Positions 25,024-32,487 of a DNA stretch of 64,000 nucleotides are shown in pieces. The position numbers and the translations under genes are program-made. The number at the start of each line of letters is the position of its first letter. Position 1 is the stretch's first letter. Below the pieces are notes generated by a model that was given only the letters and a program-made list of their open reading frames with translations, did not search any database and was not told the DNA's origin. This stretch comes from Ensifer sp. PDNC004 (lineage in GTDB: Bacteria; Pseudomonadota; Alphaproteobacteria; Rhizobiales; Rhizobiaceae), in the NCBI RefSeq assembly GCF_016919405.1, contig NZ_CP070352.1, positions 1,178,001-1,242,000 on the forward strand, given 5' to 3'.

Positions 25024-25875
25024 ATGGGATACAAGCCGTCTCCCCGTCCCGTTTTCGATCGTCCCAGCCACATCCCCTATGCCGGCGTCACGCGGCATCT
25101 CTGGGGCGAGGAAAATGCCGGTCTCGTCGACGACTGGATCTATGCCTCGACCGAATGCATCCACCAGATCGTCTTCGGCATGCAGCCCGGCGGCTGCTTC
25201 AAGCATACGGAGGCCTTCCGCACGATCTTCGGGGCGGATGAGGTTCTTTACGTGCTCTCCGGCACGCTCGGTCTCGCCAATCCCGAGACGGGTGAATTCT
25301 GCATCGCCAAGGAAGGCGAGGCGCTGTTCTTCCGCAAGGACACCTGGCATCACGGCTTCAACCTCGGCAACGAGCAGGTTCGCGTGCTGGAATTCTTCGC
25401 GCCGCCGCCGGCCAAGGGTACGTCAGGCCCCTATGCGCGTACCAAGCCCTATATCGAGATCGAGCAATCGCGTTATGGCCAGAGCCAATTCATCGGTCGC
25501 TGGCCGATGGAGGCCGAAGCGCAGCGCAAGGCCAGGACAATCCATCCGATGCGCGAGGCCGATCTGCTGCTGAGCCTCGATCCGGCGACACAGGGCGCCT
25601 ATACCGGCCTCTATTGCGCGACCGACCAGCTGACCGTCGGCAAGACGACGCTGCTTTCGGGCAAACGCACCGGCATGGAGCGCCACAAGGGTGACGAATG
25701 CCTCTACGTGGTGTCGGGCACCCTGAACATCCATGTGCCGGATGCCGAAGGCCAGGTCTGGTTCGAGCTCAACCCGCGCGACGGCTTCTATATTCCGGCG
25801 GGGTTCGATCACCAGTATTTCAACATGACGGGCGACAAGGTGGAGTTCGTCTTCGGTGTCGCCCCGGAGTACTGA
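25024..25875 (+). CDS. Bicupin protein, last gene of the sugar operon
   Basis: A 283-residue protein with two cupin barrels. The first has F-K-H-T-E-A-F...D-E-V-L-Y-V-L-S-G-T-L near 60-85 and the late H-H-G. The second has E-R-H-K-G-D-E-C-L-Y-V-V-S-G-T-L near 218-235 and A-G-F-D-H-Q-Y. Metal-binding His are present in both. Possible roles are sugar isomerase, lactone hydrolase or dioxygenase; the sequence does not decide. A + strand terminator follows at 25969. Confidence 0.78.
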   Translation: MGYKPSPRPVFDRPSHIPYAGVTRHLWGEENAGLVDDWIYASTECIHQIVFGMQPGGCFKHTEAFRTIFGADEVLYVLSGTLGLANPETGEFCIAKEGEALFFRKDTWHHGFNLGNEQVRVLEFFAPPPAKGTSGPYARTKPYIEIEQSRYGQSQFIGRWPMEAEAQRKARTIHPMREADLLLSLDPATQGAYTGLYCATDQLTVGKTTLLSGKRTGMERHKGDECLYVVSGTLNIHVPDAEGQVWFELNPRDGFYIPAGFDHQYFNMTGDKVEFVFGVAPEY

Positions 25876-25883
25876 TCTCAAAC

Positions 25884-25920
25884 AAAAAAATACGGCAGTA
25901 CCCGCTGGATGCTGCCGTAT
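25884..25920 (-). terminator. Terminator of the minCDE operon
   Basis: Read on the - strand, a nine-base stem (ATACGGCAG/CTGCCGTAT at 25890-25898 and 25912-25920) is followed by a run of seven T. It lies 57 bases beyond the minE stop. Confidence 0.8.
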
Positions 25921-25968
25921 CTGAAAACAGGAAGTCGTCCGAGAGGAACGTTGCTTCCGAAATCCGTC

Positions 25969-25992
25969 GGCGGCCCTTAGGCCGCCTTTTTT
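25969..25992 (+). terminator. Terminator of the sugar operon, embedded in the end of minE
   Basis: Stem GGCGGCC/GGCCGCC with loop CTTA is followed by six T on the + strand. The minE stop codon (25977-25979) lies in the loop. The T-run and right stem arm are the reverse complement of the last minE codons K-K-A-A, so coding and termination signals share the same bases. Confidence 0.75.
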
Positions 25993-26237
25993 GCGTCGAA
26001 GGGGATCTCGATGTCGACGGCGAGCGTCGAGACCTGGGGGCCGCGTTCCATCGTGACGCGGACCTTGTCGTCGTCGATCTGCATGTGCTTGGAGATCGCC
26101 TGGAGGATCTCGTCGCGCAGTTTGGTGACGAGATCGCTATCGCCGGCGGATGCGCGCTCATGGGCGAGCAGCACCTGCAGCCGTTCGCGGGCGGCCGGCG
26201 CTGACTGGGTGCGGGAGAAGAAACGGAAAAGGTTCAT
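25977..26237 (-). CDS. minE: Cell division topological specificity factor MinE
   Basis: An 86-residue protein with the MinE order: membrane-targeting N-terminus M-N-L-F-R-F-F, the MinD-binding segment [13 protein letters not shown] near 18-30, then the dimerisation domain. It stimulates MinD ATPase and drives pole-to-pole oscillation of MinCD. The ATG at 26237 overlaps the minD stop by four bases. The C-terminal codons carry an antisense terminator for the convergent operon. Confidence 0.95.
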   Translation of the reverse strand: MNLFRFFSRTQSAPAARERLQVLLAHERASAGDSDLVTKLRDEILQAISKHMQIDDDKVRVTMERGPQVSTLAVDIEIPFDAKKAA

Positions 26238-27049
26238 GCCGCTTTCCTTCCGAAAATCTTGCCGAGGAAGCTGCGCTTCTCGCCGGGGATGGTGATCGGC
26301 AGGGCTTCGCCTTTGAGCCGGCGCGCCGCGTCGAAGTAGGCGAGTGCCGGCGCGCAACGGTTGTCGGCGAGTGTCACCGGTGAACCGACGTTGGAGGCGC
26401 GCAGCACGTCGGCGCTTTCCGGGATGATGCCCATCAGTGGGATCGACAGGATTTCCAAGACGTCGTCGACCTTCAGCATGTCGCCACGCTCGGCGCGGAT
26501 CGGGTCGTAGCGGGTGAGCAGCAGGTGCTTTTCCATGCGCTCGCCGTTTTCGGCCTTGAGAGTCTTGGAATCGAGCAGGCCGATGATGCGGTCGGAATCG
26601 CGCACCGACGAGACTTCCGGGTTGGTCACGACGATCGCGATGTCGGCATGGCGCATGGCCAACGTCGCGCCGCGCTCGATGCCGGCGGGGCTGTCGCAGA
26701 TAACCCAGTCGAAGGCGCTCTGAAGGGCGGCGATGACCTTCTCGACACCTTCCGGCGTCAGATTGTCCTTGTCGCGGGTCTGGGAGGCCGGCAGCAGATA
26801 GAGGGTTTCCAGGCGCTTGTCGCGGATCAGCGCCTGCGACAGCTTGGCCTCGCCCTGGATCACGTTGACCAGGTCATAGACGACGCGGCGTTCCGCGCCC
26901 ATGACGAGGTCGAGATTGCGCAGACCGACGTCAAAGTCCACGACGACGACTTTCTCGCCGTTCTGAGCGAGTGCGGCGCCCAGTGCGGCGCTGGACGTCG
27001 TCTTGCCGACGCCGCCCTTGCCCGATGTAACTACGACTACCTTGCCCAT
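26234..27049 (-). CDS. minD: Septum site-determining ATPase MinD
   Basis: A 271-residue ParA/MinD-type ATPase with the deviant Walker A K-G-G-V-G-K-T-T at about 11-18, [10 protein letters not shown] near 38-47 and D-S-P-A-G-I-E near 120. The C-terminal amphipathic membrane-targeting helix is [11 protein letters not shown]. It recruits MinC to the membrane to block polar septation. The ATG at 27049 precedes the family start [10 protein letters not shown]. Confidence 0.95.
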   Translation of the reverse strand: MGKVVVVTSGKGGVGKTTSSAALGAALAQNGEKVVVVDFDVGLRNLDLVMGAERRVVYDLVNVIQGEAKLSQALIRDKRLETLYLLPASQTRDKDNLTPEGVEKVIAALQSAFDWVICDSPAGIERGATLAMRHADIAIVVTNPEVSSVRDSDRIIGLLDSKTLKAENGERMEKHLLLTRYDPIRAERGDMLKVDDVLEILSIPLMGIIPESADVLRASNVGSPVTLADNRCAPALAYFDAARRLKGEALPITIPGEKRSFLGKIFGRKAA

Positions 27050-27164
27050 TCGTCTCTCCAAGTATCTGTGAATTCGCCTTCGCCTACGTCCTCGTGACCC
27101 CGGCCGGATCGACCTGAATCACCAGATGCGGATGGTCAGCATCCACACCCTTCCTTGCCTCGGC

Positions 27165-27929
27165 CTAACCGAGCGTTCCCGCCTTCAGCTCTTCGCCGTC
27201 GAGCCAGATCTGCACGGCCTTGCCGCGCAGGTTCTGCTCCATGTCGTCGGCCGTCTTGTAGAAGCCGTCGATCGCAATCAGTTCCGCTTCGAGCTTGCGG
27301 CAGAAGATCCGCGCCGAGGCATTGCCCGTGGTGCCGGCCATCGCCCGGCCGCGCAGCGCGCCGTAAATGTGGATCGAGCCGCCGGCGACGACTTCGGCGC
27401 CCGAGGCGACCGAGCCGATGATCGTCACGTCGCCTTCGGGGAAGAACAGCGACTGGCCCGAGCGTACCGGCTGGGTGACCACGATCGACGGTGTCGCCTT
27501 GGCGGCAACCGGTTCTGCCGTGATCACCGTTTCCGCGCCTGCTTCGGCTTCGGCTTCCGCTTCCGGCGCCTCGGTCTTTTCGGCCTGTTCCGCCATCTTG
27601 GCTTCGTAGTCCGCCGCCGGGCGACCGTCGGTCATCGCGGGCGGAAGGTCGGCGCCGAGCAGCGACTGGCGCGCACCTTCAATGCCCATGATGCGCACAT
27701 TGCGCTTGCCGAGCTGGTCGACGAGTTCGCGCAGTTGCGACCGGTCGATATCAAGGCCATCGACGTCGAGCACCACCGGGCGCCGCAGGAAGAAACCGGC
27801 GGAGCGGGAGGCGAGATGGTCGAGGCGGGTGAGCCAATCCTCGAGCGGAAGCTCGGGGGTCAGCGCTAGCGCAAGGAAGGATCGCCCCTTGAGGCGGATC
27901 GGCCGGGATTCGGTTAACACATCGTTCAT
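27165..27929 (-). CDS. minC: Septum site-determining protein MinC
   Basis: A 254-residue FtsZ-assembly inhibitor. The N-terminal MinC_N domain spans about 1-110. An acidic, Ala/Glu-rich linker (E-A-E-A-E-A type) follows near 125-140. The C-terminal beta-helix has G-D-V-T-I-I-G-S-V-A-S-G-A-E-V-V-A-G-G-S-I-H-I-Y-G near 170-195. It is the first gene of minCDE, 115 bases before minD, and is transcribed from a region with a CtrA box. Confidence 0.94.
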   Translation of the reverse strand: MNDVLTESRPIRLKGRSFLALALTPELPLEDWLTRLDHLASRSAGFFLRRPVVLDVDGLDIDRSQLRELVDQLGKRNVRIMGIEGARQSLLGADLPPAMTDGRPAADYEAKMAEQAEKTEAPEAEAEAEAGAETVITAEPVAAKATPSIVVTQPVRSGQSLFFPEGDVTIIGSVASGAEVVAGGSIHIYGALRGRAMAGTTGNASARIFCRKLEAELIAIDGFYKTADDMEQNLRGKAVQIWLDGEELKAGTLG

Positions 27930-27963
27930 CTTGGTAAATTTTCCGTTGCTTCGGTGTATCGAT

Positions 27964-27985
27964 CAAATGGTTAACAAATGGTTAA
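27964..27985 (-). promoter_or_regulatory. CtrA-binding site upstream of minC
   Basis: On the - strand the 11-mer TTAACCATTTG occurs twice in tandem, giving TTAA-N7-TTAAC, the full CtrA consensus of alphaproteobacteria. It lies 35-56 bases before the minC start. From memory, CtrA control of minCDE has been reported in Sinorhizobium meliloti, so this site is probably functional. Confidence 0.8.
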
Positions 27986-28187
27986 TTCGGCAATGCGAAG
28001 GTTAATGAGGCGGCCTTGAGGACCGGTCGCCGAACGTTGGAAAACAAGGAAAATCGGGCGGCGGAAAAAGCTGCTCTTTTGCCCATTGTTGCCCTGGATT
28101 CGGCCGACCAGGCCCGGCGCCCGGCGCCGGGAGACGCAGAAAGCGTCGATGAGGCAAGAGCGATTCGTCCGGCCCCCCTAAGGGGAG

Positions 28188-28225
28188 TTGACATTGGAAC
28201 ACTAAAATAAGAACATAACAAGAAC
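28188..28225 (+). promoter_or_regulatory. Promoter-like TTGACA with an overlapping LexA-type box
   Basis: TTGACA at 28188-28193 is followed 17-18 bases later by the -10 zone. GAAC-N7-GAAC at 28211-28225 overlaps that zone, and the flanks extend it to a direct repeat AAGAACA-N4-AAGAACA. GTTC-N7-GTTC (the same on the other strand) is the LexA box of alphaproteobacteria. The box ends 15 bases before a 67-codon gene. An eight-base motif can occur by chance in 64 kb, so position is the main support. Confidence 0.5.
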
Positions 28226-28240
28226 AAAACGGAGGTTCCC

Positions 28241-28444
28241 ATGATTGAGATGGAGACCATGAGCCACACGGAAGAAGTGATCGAACGCGCCATGGCCGCC
28301 GTTGCGGCCGCCCGAAAGAAGCGGGAACGCGAGGCCGAATGGCGCAAGCGCACCTTCGGCCGCATCGACATGGCGCCGCCATTGCCACGGCTGAAGCGTG
28401 GCGGTGTCCAGCTTTCGCTTCGGCTCGACGGTTCCGCCCGCTGA
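28241..28444 (+). CDS. Small basic protein of unknown function, possibly SOS-regulated
   Basis: A 67-residue protein starting five bases after GGAGG. Residues about 9-38 form a strongly charged helix (E-E-V-I-E-R-A-M-A-A-V-A-A-A-R-K-K-R-E-R-E). The rest is basic and Pro-rich. There is no signal peptide or membrane segment. The gene is divergent from minC and sits behind a LexA-type box, which raises the untested idea of a damage-induced division or DNA-repair accessory protein. Small SOS-induced division inhibitors exist in Caulobacter (SidA, DidA), but no similarity to them is seen. Confidence 0.55.
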   Translation: MIEMETMSHTEEVIERAMAAVAAARKKREREAEWRKRTFGRIDMAPPLPRLKRGGVQLSLRLDGSAR

Positions 28445-28512
28445 CGAAAGCGCCGGCCGCTTCAGGTCCCGTGGCTGGATGACGTGCGAAGCGAGCCGAG
28501 GCTTCGAGAGGA

Positions 28513-28782
28513 ATGAACATGAGGCATCGTCGAAGCATCGACCTGATGCCGCGCGAAGACGCCGCCGATTACGGGGCGACCCTGGAACTCTTGCCGGAAT
28601 GGTATGTGCTCGTGGCGAAATGCGGGAACTGCCGGCACCAGGGGCGGATCGATCGCCGGCTTGTTGCAAACAGGCGCGGATGGGGCGTCTCTCTCAATTC
28701 CATAGGCCCGGCGCTGAAATGCGTACGCTGTGGCAACAGGGAAGGGAACAAACTGCTCCTTGGCCGGTTGCCTCGGGACTGA
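28513..28782 (+). CDS. Small zinc-ribbon-like protein of unknown function
   Basis: An 89-residue protein with two Cys pairs, C-G-N-C near 36-39 and C-V-R-C near 69-72, about 30 residues apart, forming a probable zinc ribbon. Between them R-R-L-V-A-N-R-R-G-W-G is basic. GAGAGGA lies before the ATG. The N-terminus M-R-H-R-R is also basic, so nucleic-acid binding is possible. No family is recognised with certainty. Confidence 0.6.
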   Translation: MNMRHRRSIDLMPREDAADYGATLELLPEWYVLVAKCGNCRHQGRIDRRLVANRRGWGVSLNSIGPALKCVRCGNREGNKLLLGRLPRD

Positions 28783-28994
28783 TGGGTCGGCGTGGGCAGA
28801 AAGCCTGGCGGGGCAAATGTGTTGCCTTGAGCTCCGAAGTGCATTCTTATCCGGTTGGAAATGAATCCTCATTATATATAGTATAGAATCGGAATTTATC
28901 GATATTTTCTGCGGTTGTCTGTCGTTTAAGTCGATCGTGGTTTGATTGTTAACGAAAGTTATCAAGCGTGATTCGCCGAAAACGGCGTGAAGTC

Positions 28995-29019
28995 GGAACA
29001 ATTTATTATTCTTTTCGTT
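28995..29019 (+). promoter_or_regulatory. EcfG-type (general stress) promoter of the DUF1236-like gene
   Basis: GGAAC at 28995-28999 and CGTT at 29016-29019 are separated by exactly 16 bases, the spacing of alphaproteobacterial EcfG/RpoE2 promoters. The spacer is AT-rich. Transcription would start near 29026, just before the gene at 29050. Confidence 0.75.
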
Positions 29020-29049
29020 GATGTCGTGATCGAACGAAAGGATGAGATC

Positions 29050-29454
29050 ATGAAGAAGCTTGTAATCGCCGCGGCTGTTGTTTCTTTGGTGGCAGGATCC
29101 GCATTTGCTGAGGATGCCAACCAGAAGGCTGGCACGGCCGCAGGTATCGTTGGCGGCGCGACGGCGGGTGCCGTTGTCGGTGGGCCGATCGGTGCCGGTG
29201 TGGGTGCCGTGGTCGGTGGCGCGCTCGGTGGAGCGCTGACGCCGCCGCCGCCGGAAGTCATCACCTATGTCGAACAGCAACCCGCCCCGCCTTCGGTCGT
29301 CGTGCAGGAGCAGGTGGTGATCGGTAAACCCATCCCGCAAGCCGTCGTCCTGACGCCCGTACCCGATAATCCGCGCTACGCCTATGCGGTCGTAAACGAG
29401 CACCGCGTGATCGTCGAGCCGCAGTCGAGAACGGTGGTCCAGGTCATCAACTGA
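29050..29454 (+). CDS. Glycine-zipper DUF1236-like envelope protein
   Basis: A 134-residue exported protein. A signal peptide covers 1-20 (K-K-L-V-I-A-A-A-V-V-S, cleavage after S-A-F-A). A glycine-zipper of about 35 residues follows (G-G-A-T-A-G-A-V-V-G-G-P-I-G-A-G-V-G). A Pro-rich linker leads to the C-terminal DUF1236-like part (Y-A-Y-A-V-V-N-E-H-R-V-I-V-E-P). It is probably periplasmic or outer-membrane associated. The start at 29050, with AAAGGAT upstream, fits the EcfG promoter at 28995; the in-frame 28987 start lies before that promoter. Confidence 0.8.
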   Translation: MKKLVIAAAVVSLVAGSAFAEDANQKAGTAAGIVGGATAGAVVGGPIGAGVGAVVGGALGGALTPPPPEVITYVEQQPAPPSVVVQEQVVIGKPIPQAVVLTPVPDNPRYAYAVVNEHRVIVEPQSRTVVQVIN

Positions 29455-29486
29455 CCGTAGACGGTTTTTACACCCTAGTCTCGGAA

Positions 29487-29518
29487 GAAGGGGCGGCGCT
29501 CCGCGCCGCCCCTTCCTT
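29487..29518 (+). terminator. Strong terminator after the DUF1236-like gene
   Basis: A 13-base perfect stem (GAAGGGGCGGCGC with its complement) and a three-base loop are followed by CTTCTG. It lies 33 bases past the stop. Confidence 0.75.
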
Positions 29519-29635
29519 CTGCCCAGCTGTTGGCAAGGCGAGGCATCAAGTGCTTTGAGCGCCGTACGGGCGACTGAGAATGACTGATCGGTCGTGTTGA
29601 TTGGCTCAAGTTGATACACTGAAGCTTGGATTTCA

Positions 29636-30049
29636 TTGACGGGGAAGCACGTCATCGGAGCTATCGCGCACGAGAACTGGCCGATCGAGACGTGGCGCCC
29701 GGGCGTCGAGACCCGCATGCTCATCTCCGCGCTCAATGGCGCTTCCGGACTGTGCCTGTTCGAACAATGGATCGCGCCCGGCGCCGGCGCGCCCACCCAT
29801 AGCCATCCTGTCGAAGAGGTACTGACGGTGGCCGCGGGGCAGGCGGAAATGTGGATCGACGACGAACGCTTCATTCTCACCGCCCATCAATCGCTGATCG
29901 TGCCGAAGCGACGTCGGCGCGGTTTTGCCAATGCCGGCGGCGAAACGCTCCACATTCGCGCCTTGCTCGCATCCGCGGCCTTCGAGGCGAGCTTCGACGG
30001 TACCGCGCAAGCGACGAGGCGCTGGGCAAGCGCATCGATGCGGGGATAG
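29636..30049 (+). CDS. Single-domain cupin protein
   Basis: A 137-residue cupin with motif 1 H-S-H-P-V-E-E-V-L-T-V-A-A-G-Q-A-E near 57-73 and motif 2 near 90. It may bind a metal; function is unknown. The frame begins with TTG at 29636 without a clear Shine-Dalgarno; the next ATG at 29720 would cut into the fold, so the start is uncertain. The last about 15 residues (A-T-R-R-W-A-S-A-S-M) look atypical and may reflect a late frameshift. Confidence 0.6.
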   Translation: MTGKHVIGAIAHENWPIETWRPGVETRMLISALNGASGLCLFEQWIAPGAGAPTHSHPVEEVLTVAAGQAEMWIDDERFILTAHQSLIVPKRRRRGFANAGGETLHIRALLASAAFEASFDGTAQATRRWASASMRG

Positions 30050-30428
30050 CGCAGGCCGCAAGCGCGTCAGGCCGCCACCTCCCAGTGGGCGAGCTGCGCC
30101 ATCACTCCTCTTAAGCGCGAGCAAAATTCGTCGTGTCCGCAATCGAGTGGCTCTCACGGTTCGTGGCTTGAGTTCTGTCTTTTCCGAAAGCTCGCGCGCG
30201 TTTCTCGCGCCCGGGGCTCGCGGCAAGGCCACGGCGGTCGTCCGGCAACGCGACGGCGATGAAAATATACGCGCGAAATATCTAATATAAATCTCGAATT
30301 ATATTGCCGGTATTTCAAGTATTTATTTCGGTATTGCTTTACGTATTTATATACATACAGTCCAAAGCGACGAATTAACATTCATGCAGCAAAGTATTTT
30401 TGAAAATGGTTTGAAGGGGAGTGGTCGC
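30050..30428. other. Intergenic region with a very AT-rich promoter island
   Basis: About 379 bases lie between the cupin and RTX genes. From about 30258 to 30383 the DNA is extremely AT-rich for this replicon, with repeated TATTTAT/TATATA-like steps. This is typical of targets of the xenogeneic-type silencers MucR/Ros in Rhizobiales. The left part is ordinary GC-rich DNA with no supported gene. Confidence 0.55.
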
Positions 30429-32477
30429 ATGGCGAGGATCGTAGGTTCCTATGGCAACGACGTTTTGAAGGGGACCGGGGAAAGCGACCGAATCTGGGGG
30501 CTGTTCGGCGCCGACACGATCGATGGCGGCGCTGGTGATGATTTCGTCAGCGGCGGCGGCGGGCGTGATACCCTGATCAGCTCGAGTGGCTACGATCGGC
30601 TCGACGGCGGCGCCGACGACGACCAGATCGTGCTCAACGGGACGGGTGGCGCGGTCACCGGAGGGGCTGGCTATGACGGTCTCGTGGTCGATTTCTCGCA
30701 GACCGCCGAGAAGATGGTGTTCAACGGCGCGGCCGGCCACGGTTATGTCGGCGATCCCGCGGTCGCCGGGCGCCACGTCTTCTTCCACGATATCGAGTGG
30801 TTGCGGGTGCTTGCCGGCAGCGGCGATGACAGGATCACCGGTACCGCCTCGGGCGACAACATCTCGACCGGCGCCGGCAACGATGTCGTCTACGCCGGTG
30901 GCGGAAACGATCTCATCACCAACAGCGGCGGTCACGACCGTCTCGATGGCGGCGCGGGCAACGACCGCTTCGTTCTCATCGGTACCGGCAGCACCGTTTC
31001 CGGCGGCAGCGGCACCGATACGCTGGCCATCGATCTCGTCGCCGCCAAAGCCCCCGTCGTCTTCAACCTGGAGAACGGCCACGGCATCATCGGTTACCAG
31101 ACAGCGGGCGAGCGGCACATCTTCGTCACCTATGACGGCATCGAAAAGATCGAAGTGACGACGGGAAGCGGCAACGACCGGATTCTCGGGAGCACGCTTT
31201 CCGATGTCATCCAGACCGGCGGCGGCAACGATTTCGTCGATGCGGGTGCTGGCGACGATACGATCATCGATGGGCTTGGCGCCAATCGTCTGTTTGGCGG
31301 CGACGGCCGGGACCAGATCACCTCGACGCTCTATTCGGCAGAGATCGACGGCGGAGCGGGCCAGGACTGGCTATGGATCAAGGAAACACAGCGCACGAGC
31401 GACCTGACGATCGACTTCTCCGCCGGACGCGCCTCGACCGGCACGGTCATTAACGGCATCGAGGAGGCGAGCCTCATGTTCGGCAGCGGCAACGATCGGG
31501 TCATCGCCGGCGATCTGACCTACCTCGTGGTCGAGGCCGGCGGTGGAAACGATCATCTCGAAGGCGGCGCCGGGGCGGATGCGCTTTATGGCGAAGACGG
31601 CAACGATTACATTCACGGGGGTGCCGGAAACGACTCGATCGTCACCGGCGCCGGCGACGACGTGGCCTATGGCGGCGACGGAAGGGACACGCTTGCCAAT
31701 ACCGGCGGCAGCGACGTGCTCGATGGCGGGGCCGGAGACGACTGGCTACAGGACACCTTTCCCGGCAGCGGCAGCCTCGGCGTCGCGTCGATCCTGCGTG
31801 GCGGCGCGGGCAACGATACGATCAATGCCCGCTACCTCGGCGAGGTCGATGGCGGCGAGGGCCGGGATCTGCTGAACCTCAACTATGGCGGCCTGCCGGA
31901 GGCGATGGACTTCGACGCGGTACGGGGTGTCACCCATACCGGCCTGACCTTCACCGGTATCGAATATTTCAACATTTCGAGCGGGCGCTACGACGATGTG
32001 CTGCGCGGCGGTGACGACAACGACACCTTCTATTCTTCGAGCGGCAACGACATCCTCGACGGGCGCGGCGGCGACGACAGGCTGAGCGGGGCGTCGGAAA
32101 ACGACCAACTTTTCGGTGGCGACGGGGCGGATTTCCTCGATGGCGGCTCCGAGAACGATCTGTTGAGCGGCGGTAACGGCAGCGATGTGCTGATGGGCGG
32201 TCGCGGCGCCGACACCTTTTCCTGGTCGTCGGAAACCTCCGGCGAGGCAGGCCTCGATCGCATTCTCGATTTCGATGGTCGGCAGGGTGACCGCATCGCC
32301 TTTTCCGACGAGGCCCAGGACACGACGGGTATTCACAGCTATGCCGATTTCCTGGCCGCGGCGCGCGATACGGCCGATGGCGTGTTCGTCTCCTTCAACG
32401 GCTCTGAGACCGAAGGCATTCTGATCGAGGATGTCTCGCTCTCGGTGCTCTCGGAGAGCGATCTCGTCTTCGGCTGA
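30429..32477 (+). CDS. RTX-type calcium-binding repeat protein
   Basis: A 682-residue acidic protein built from many G-G-x-G-x-D-x-[LIV] nonapeptide repeats in clusters (for example about 30-60, 155-190, 270-300, 375-440, 540-600). These form calcium-binding parallel beta-rolls. The C-terminal part (G-A-D-T-F-S-W-S-S-E, L-D-R-I-L-D-F) is the usual type I secretion end region. There is no signal peptide, as expected for type I export. The ATG at 30429 has AAGGGGAG upstream and begins M-A-R-I-V-G-S-Y-G-N-D, a common RTX opening; an ATG at 30384 is in frame. No HlyB/HlyD/TolC set adjoins, so secretion would rely on a system elsewhere. Confidence 0.88.
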   Translation: MARIVGSYGNDVLKGTGESDRIWGLFGADTIDGGAGDDFVSGGGGRDTLISSSGYDRLDGGADDDQIVLNGTGGAVTGGAGYDGLVVDFSQTAEKMVFNGAAGHGYVGDPAVAGRHVFFHDIEWLRVLAGSGDDRITGTASGDNISTGAGNDVVYAGGGNDLITNSGGHDRLDGGAGNDRFVLIGTGSTVSGGSGTDTLAIDLVAAKAPVVFNLENGHGIIGYQTAGERHIFVTYDGIEKIEVTTGSGNDRILGSTLSDVIQTGGGNDFVDAGAGDDTIIDGLGANRLFGGDGRDQITSTLYSAEIDGGAGQDWLWIKETQRTSDLTIDFSAGRASTGTVINGIEEASLMFGSGNDRVIAGDLTYLVVEAGGGNDHLEGGAGADALYGEDGNDYIHGGAGNDSIVTGAGDDVAYGGDGRDTLANTGGSDVLDGGAGDDWLQDTFPGSGSLGVASILRGGAGNDTINARYLGEVDGGEGRDLLNLNYGGLPEAMDFDAVRGVTHTGLTFTGIEYFNISSGRYDDVLRGGDDNDTFYSSSGNDILDGRGGDDRLSGASENDQLFGGDGADFLDGGSENDLLSGGNGSDVLMGGRGADTFSWSSETSGEAGLDRILDFDGRQGDRIAFSDEAQDTTGIHSYADFLAAARDTADGVFVSFNGSETEGILIEDVSLSVLSESDLVFG

Positions 32478-32487
32478 GGCCTCGTCG

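Larger units (their letters stand above)
27930..28240. other. Divergent regulatory region between minC and the small gene
   Basis: About 311 non-coding bases hold the CtrA box on the minC side and the LexA-type box on the small-gene side. A further GGTTAA occurs near 28000, and a GGCCCGGCG/CGCCGGGAG-like GC-rich stretch lies near 28110-28130. No other gene was seen. Confidence 0.6.

Noticed and set aside
28462..29880. Long open frame on the - strand over several small genes
   Set aside because: It runs antisense through the signal peptide gene, promoter and terminator and has low-complexity, non-homologous sequence typical of GC-rich shadows.
30429..32477. Tandem DNA repeats resembling a repeat array
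   Set aside because: They are codon-level echoes of RTX nonapeptides, without the regular spacers of a CRISPR array.
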